Assembly (NCBI GenBank): GCA_029932795.1
Contig: JAOZPL010000125.1
Location: 1 to 6,140, forward strand
Length of the DNA stretch: 6,140 nucleotides
Source: Candidatus Zixiibacteriota bacterium
GTDB lineage: Bacteria > Zixibacteria > MSB-5A5 > GN15 > FEB-12
Direction of reading: 5' to 3'
Shown here piece by piece: positions 5,138 to 6,140 of the stretch. The notes under the pieces were generated by a model that saw only the letters and a list, made by a program, of their open reading frames with translations, was not told the DNA's origin and did no database searches. Made by a program: the position numbers and the translations under genes. Each line of letters begins with the position of its first letter. The stretch's first letter is position 1.

Positions 5138-5419
5138 TGCGGAGCCACCCTAAGCAATCCATCCCGTCGGATCGAATAACGAATCGAGAACGATGAATCG
5201 GGGGAAATAGATAGTGATGTCGCCGATTGGCTTTCCCTGTGAATATTTGATGAAGGGTTGTATTGGTCAGAAGAATAGGAGCAGATTGGATAAAGCATAA
5301 GAAAACCAATGGACAGGTGGGATCTTCTACGATAGGTTAACCGGTGGAAGGACGAAAAACAAGGTTCAGGACAGTCTCAAGGCCTGAAACTGGTAGACAG
5401 CCATCAAGGGTGACCGACC

Positions 5420-5539
5420 ATGACTCTAACTGTTCGCGTTACTGCTAATGTAAACGTTCAATCAGGCGGTCTGCCGGAAGTACTCCACTACCGGGCGAAA
5501 GGTTCTGCTAAGGTCCTGCCGGGGGTATTAGATTGTTAG
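5420..5539 (+). CDS. Hypothetical 39-residue ORF upstream of the THEP1 gene
   Basis: The ORF begins MTLTVRVTANVNVQSGG and has an AAGGG-like ribosome binding site about 10 nt before the ATG. It ends 38 nt before the NTPase gene on the same strand. No domain or membrane segment is visible. It could be a small leader peptide for the downstream gene, or chance. Confidence 0.2.
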   Translation: MTLTVRVTANVNVQSGGLPEVLHYRAKGSAKVLPGVLDC

Positions 5540-5577
5540 TCTCGACTTGAGCCACCTTGTAAACCACGACGAATAAA

Positions 5578-6123
5578 ATGAAAAAGAACAACATCCTCAT
5601 CACCGGCCTTCCCGGAGTTGGGAAAACGACACTTATCACAAAGCTTGCTGAAGCTTTGAAAACCCTCAACCCCGCCGGCTTCTACACGACTGAGATCAGG
5701 GAGGTTGGTGTGCGGAAGGGTTTCAAACTGACCAGCCTTGACGGAAGAGAAGGGGTTCTCTCCCACGTTGACATTAAGAGCCGCGCCCGCGTCGGGAAAT
5801 ATCGCGTTGATATCCCCGGCTTTGAAACCTTCCTTGACACGATTGACTTCCTGAATCAGGCCACCGGGCTGATCATCATTGACGAAATCGGAAAAATGGA
5901 ATGTCTGTCCGACAGGTTCAAGAGCCTGCTAGGTAAGATTCTGGATTCCGACATGCCGGTGATTGCTACCATCGCCCTCAAAGGCGGCGACATCATCGCG
6001 GAGATCAAACGACGACCTGATGTAACTCTATTTAACCTGACAACACAGAACAGGGAATCTTTGTTGTCTGCGATCACTGAGGTCGTGAAGAATCTGAAGT
6101 CATCCGGCTCGGCGCCGAAGTAA
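5578..6123 (+). CDS. THEP1-type nucleoside triphosphatase (NTPase_1 family)
   Basis: This 181-residue P-loop protein has the full length of the THEP1 / human NTPCR family. These enzymes hydrolyse nucleoside triphosphates to diphosphates with broad specificity in the cytosol; their physiological role is poorly known. Walker A is GLPGVGKT (10-17). The family-specific GFYTTEIREVGVRKGFKL block is at 34-51 and VGKYRVD at 72-78. Walker B with its signature extension, LIIIDEIGKMECLS, is at 98-111 (Asp102, Glu103). A VIATIALKGG strand (128-137) and a helical C-terminus complete the fold. All key residues are present. An in-frame TAA 18 nt upstream makes this ATG the first possible start. There is no clear Shine-Dalgarno sequence, so translation may be weak or leaderless. 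Partner genes would lie beyond the window. Confidence 0.93.
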   Translation: MKKNNILITGLPGVGKTTLITKLAEALKTLNPAGFYTTEIREVGVRKGFKLTSLDGREGVLSHVDIKSRARVGKYRVDIPGFETFLDTIDFLNQATGLIIIDEIGKMECLSDRFKSLLGKILDSDMPVIATIALKGGDIIAEIKRRPDVTLFNLTTQNRESLLSAITEVVKNLKSSGSAPK

Positions 6124-6140
6124 CTCAACAAAGGGTGCGG

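Larger units (their letters stand above)
4910..5577. other. Long region without a confident gene
   Basis: Apart from the CRISPR-like repeat at 5106-5137 and a 39-codon ORF at 5420-5539, I see no supported feature here. Two overlapping minus-strand frames of about 77 codons within 5065-5309 cover the CRISPR-like repeat. They lack ribosome binding sites and resemble nothing known. A loose stem (TTCAGG...CCTGAA) lies near 5364-5388 without a T-run. No tRNA is evident. Confidence 0.35.

Noticed and set aside
5000..5240. A full CRISPR array around the single repeat
   Set aside because: No second copy of the GGATTGAAAC unit is found at repeat spacing on either side.
5065..5309. Overlapping minus-strand ORFs of 77-78 residues
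   Set aside because: They run across the CRISPR-like repeat, have no ribosome binding site and resemble nothing known.
5340..5540. A tRNA- or tmRNA-like gene in the region before THEP1
   Set aside because: No acceptor stem with a GTTCRANNC T-arm could be assembled; the visible stems are short and isolated.

Overview
The window most likely comes from an uncultured bacterium of the FCB / candidate-phylum type (Zixibacteria, Latescibacteria or KSB1 style). This is inferred from two things: a large secreted protein ending in a type IX secretion (T9SS type A / FlgD-like) sorting domain with the YPNPFN signature, and a dockerin-like tail of the GNVDxDPxxxIDIGDLT type. No taxonomic marker is complete, so the assignment is a family-level impression only.

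Layout. Positions 1-378 hold a strong sigma70-like promoter (TTGATT, 16-nt spacer, TATAAT) whose spacer is exactly filled by a palindrome, followed by a leader of about 320 nt with two hairpins. Positions 379-2553 encode an intact secreted caspase-fold (gingipain/C25-like) protein with Asp-rich calcium-loop motifs and a C-terminal sorting domain. Positions 2554-5577 are about 3 kb of debris with no convincingly intact known gene. In order they contain: a 78-bp element made only of IS21-type ends; a decayed DpnI-like restriction endonuclease fragment (minus strand); a strong minus-strand terminator directly behind the 3' part of a 5S rRNA gene; a plus-strand promoter and small ORF; a pair of overlapping minus-strand ORFs that look like one frameshifted secreted protein; an IS21 istA transposase gene broken after about 113 codons and fused in frame to the end of a dockerin-bearing gene; the intact IS21 left end; and a solitary type I-C-like CRISPR repeat. 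Positions 5578-6123 encode an intact THEP1-type nucleoside triphosphatase.

How it fits together. The two intact genes are unrelated in function and probably belong to different transcription units. The DNA between them looks like a rearrangement hot spot. IS21-type ends occur at 2829 (facing right), 2906 (facing left) and 4909 (facing left), and the last two share an identical 21-nt terminus. Fragments of an rRNA operon, a restriction gene, a dockerin gene and possibly a CRISPR array lie around them. I see no complete new defence or mobile system. The most unusual items are the transposase-dockerin chimera, the transposase-free IS-end element, the 5S tail with its terminator, and the operator-like palindrome filling the first promoter.
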